Shown one piece after another: positions 63,994-64,000 of a stretch of DNA of 64,000 nt. A program made the position numbers and the translations under genes. Under the pieces are notes generated by a model that saw only the letters and a program-made list of their open reading frames with translations, was not told the origin of the DNA and ran no database searches. How positions within the stretch are numbered: the stretch's first letter is position 1; the number at the start of each line of letters is the position of its first letter. Source of the stretch: CAUTNH01 sp963543845 (lineage in GTDB: Bacteria > Bacillota_I > Bacilli_A > Acholeplasmatales > Acholeplasmataceae). The stretch is from positions 33,782-97,781 of the forward strand of contig CAUUCL010000003.1 in NCBI GenBank assembly GCA_963543845.1. The letters run 5' to 3'.

Positions 63994-64000
63994 CTTGGTT

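Noticed and set aside
1..64000. tRNA, rRNA, prophage or complete insertion sequence
   Set aside because: I found no cloverleaf with a CCA-type end, no rRNA-like sequence, and no transposase, integrase or phage gene in the window.

Overview
This window comes from a very AT-rich, single-membrane, Firmicutes-type bacterium, most like an Acholeplasma-type Mollicute or an Erysipelotrichia relative. The reasons are gene order (rplK-rplA-rplJ-rplL-methyltransferase-rpoB-rpoC; S4 protein-recF-gyrB-gyrA), Gram-positive r-protein leader RNAs, many lipobox lipoproteins, and an MEP-pathway gene (ispE). UGA is a normal stop: smpB, the PAP2 gene and one solute-binding protein end in TGA, and Trp is TGG. 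This argues against Mycoplasmatales/Entomoplasmatales. The exact lineage cannot be fixed from this sequence alone.

Region 1 (1-11.4 kb, nearly all minus strand) is housekeeping. It holds ispE (cut by the window edge), rsmA and rnmV, with a HIT-family gene facing the other way. A gyrase-type operon follows: S4 protein, recF, gyrB, gyrA, serS, response regulator, sensor kinase. dnaA and dnaN, usual neighbours of the S4-recF pair, are absent. Region 2 (11.4-15.4 kb) has enolase and a membrane-anchored parallel beta-helix protein. Region 3 (15.4-26.3 kb) is the L11-L1-L10-L12-rpoB-rpoC operon, with two L1-type sites and an L10 leader attenuator. RpoB carries Gln at the position equivalent to E. 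coli His526. Region 4 (26.3-33 kb) has a frameshifted small lipoprotein gene and the operon rnr-smpB-PAP2-alaS.

Region 5 (33-63.4 kb) is the accessory part and the most interesting. It is a glycan-foraging locus of two minus-strand operons. Operon A (55326 to 32985) encodes a 2110-residue surface lipoprotein, a GH85-like lipoprotein with a CBM32-type domain, two very different ABC solute-binding proteins, a beta-propeller/TPR membrane protein, a YIP1-type membrane protein, a DUF5696-like membrane-anchored protein and two sugar ABC permeases. No ATPase is encoded. Operon B (63284 to 55533) encodes an EndoH-type GH18 endo-beta-N-acetylglucosaminidase lipoprotein and a 2206-residue modular adhesin-like lipoprotein. 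A perfect match to the CcpA/LacI-family cre consensus lies 72-76 bases upstream of the first gene of each operon, so they are probably co-regulated by sugar supply. The likely overall job is binding host glycoproteins, releasing N-glycans at the surface, and importing the oligosaccharide. The GH85 protein has lost both residues of the family's catalytic Asn-x-Glu motif, so it may be a glycan-binding pseudoenzyme.

Region 6 (63.4-64 kb) has a lone nrdI gene with a strong terminator. I saw no rRNA, tRNA, CRISPR array or complete mobile element, and no gap between genes exceeds 300 bases.
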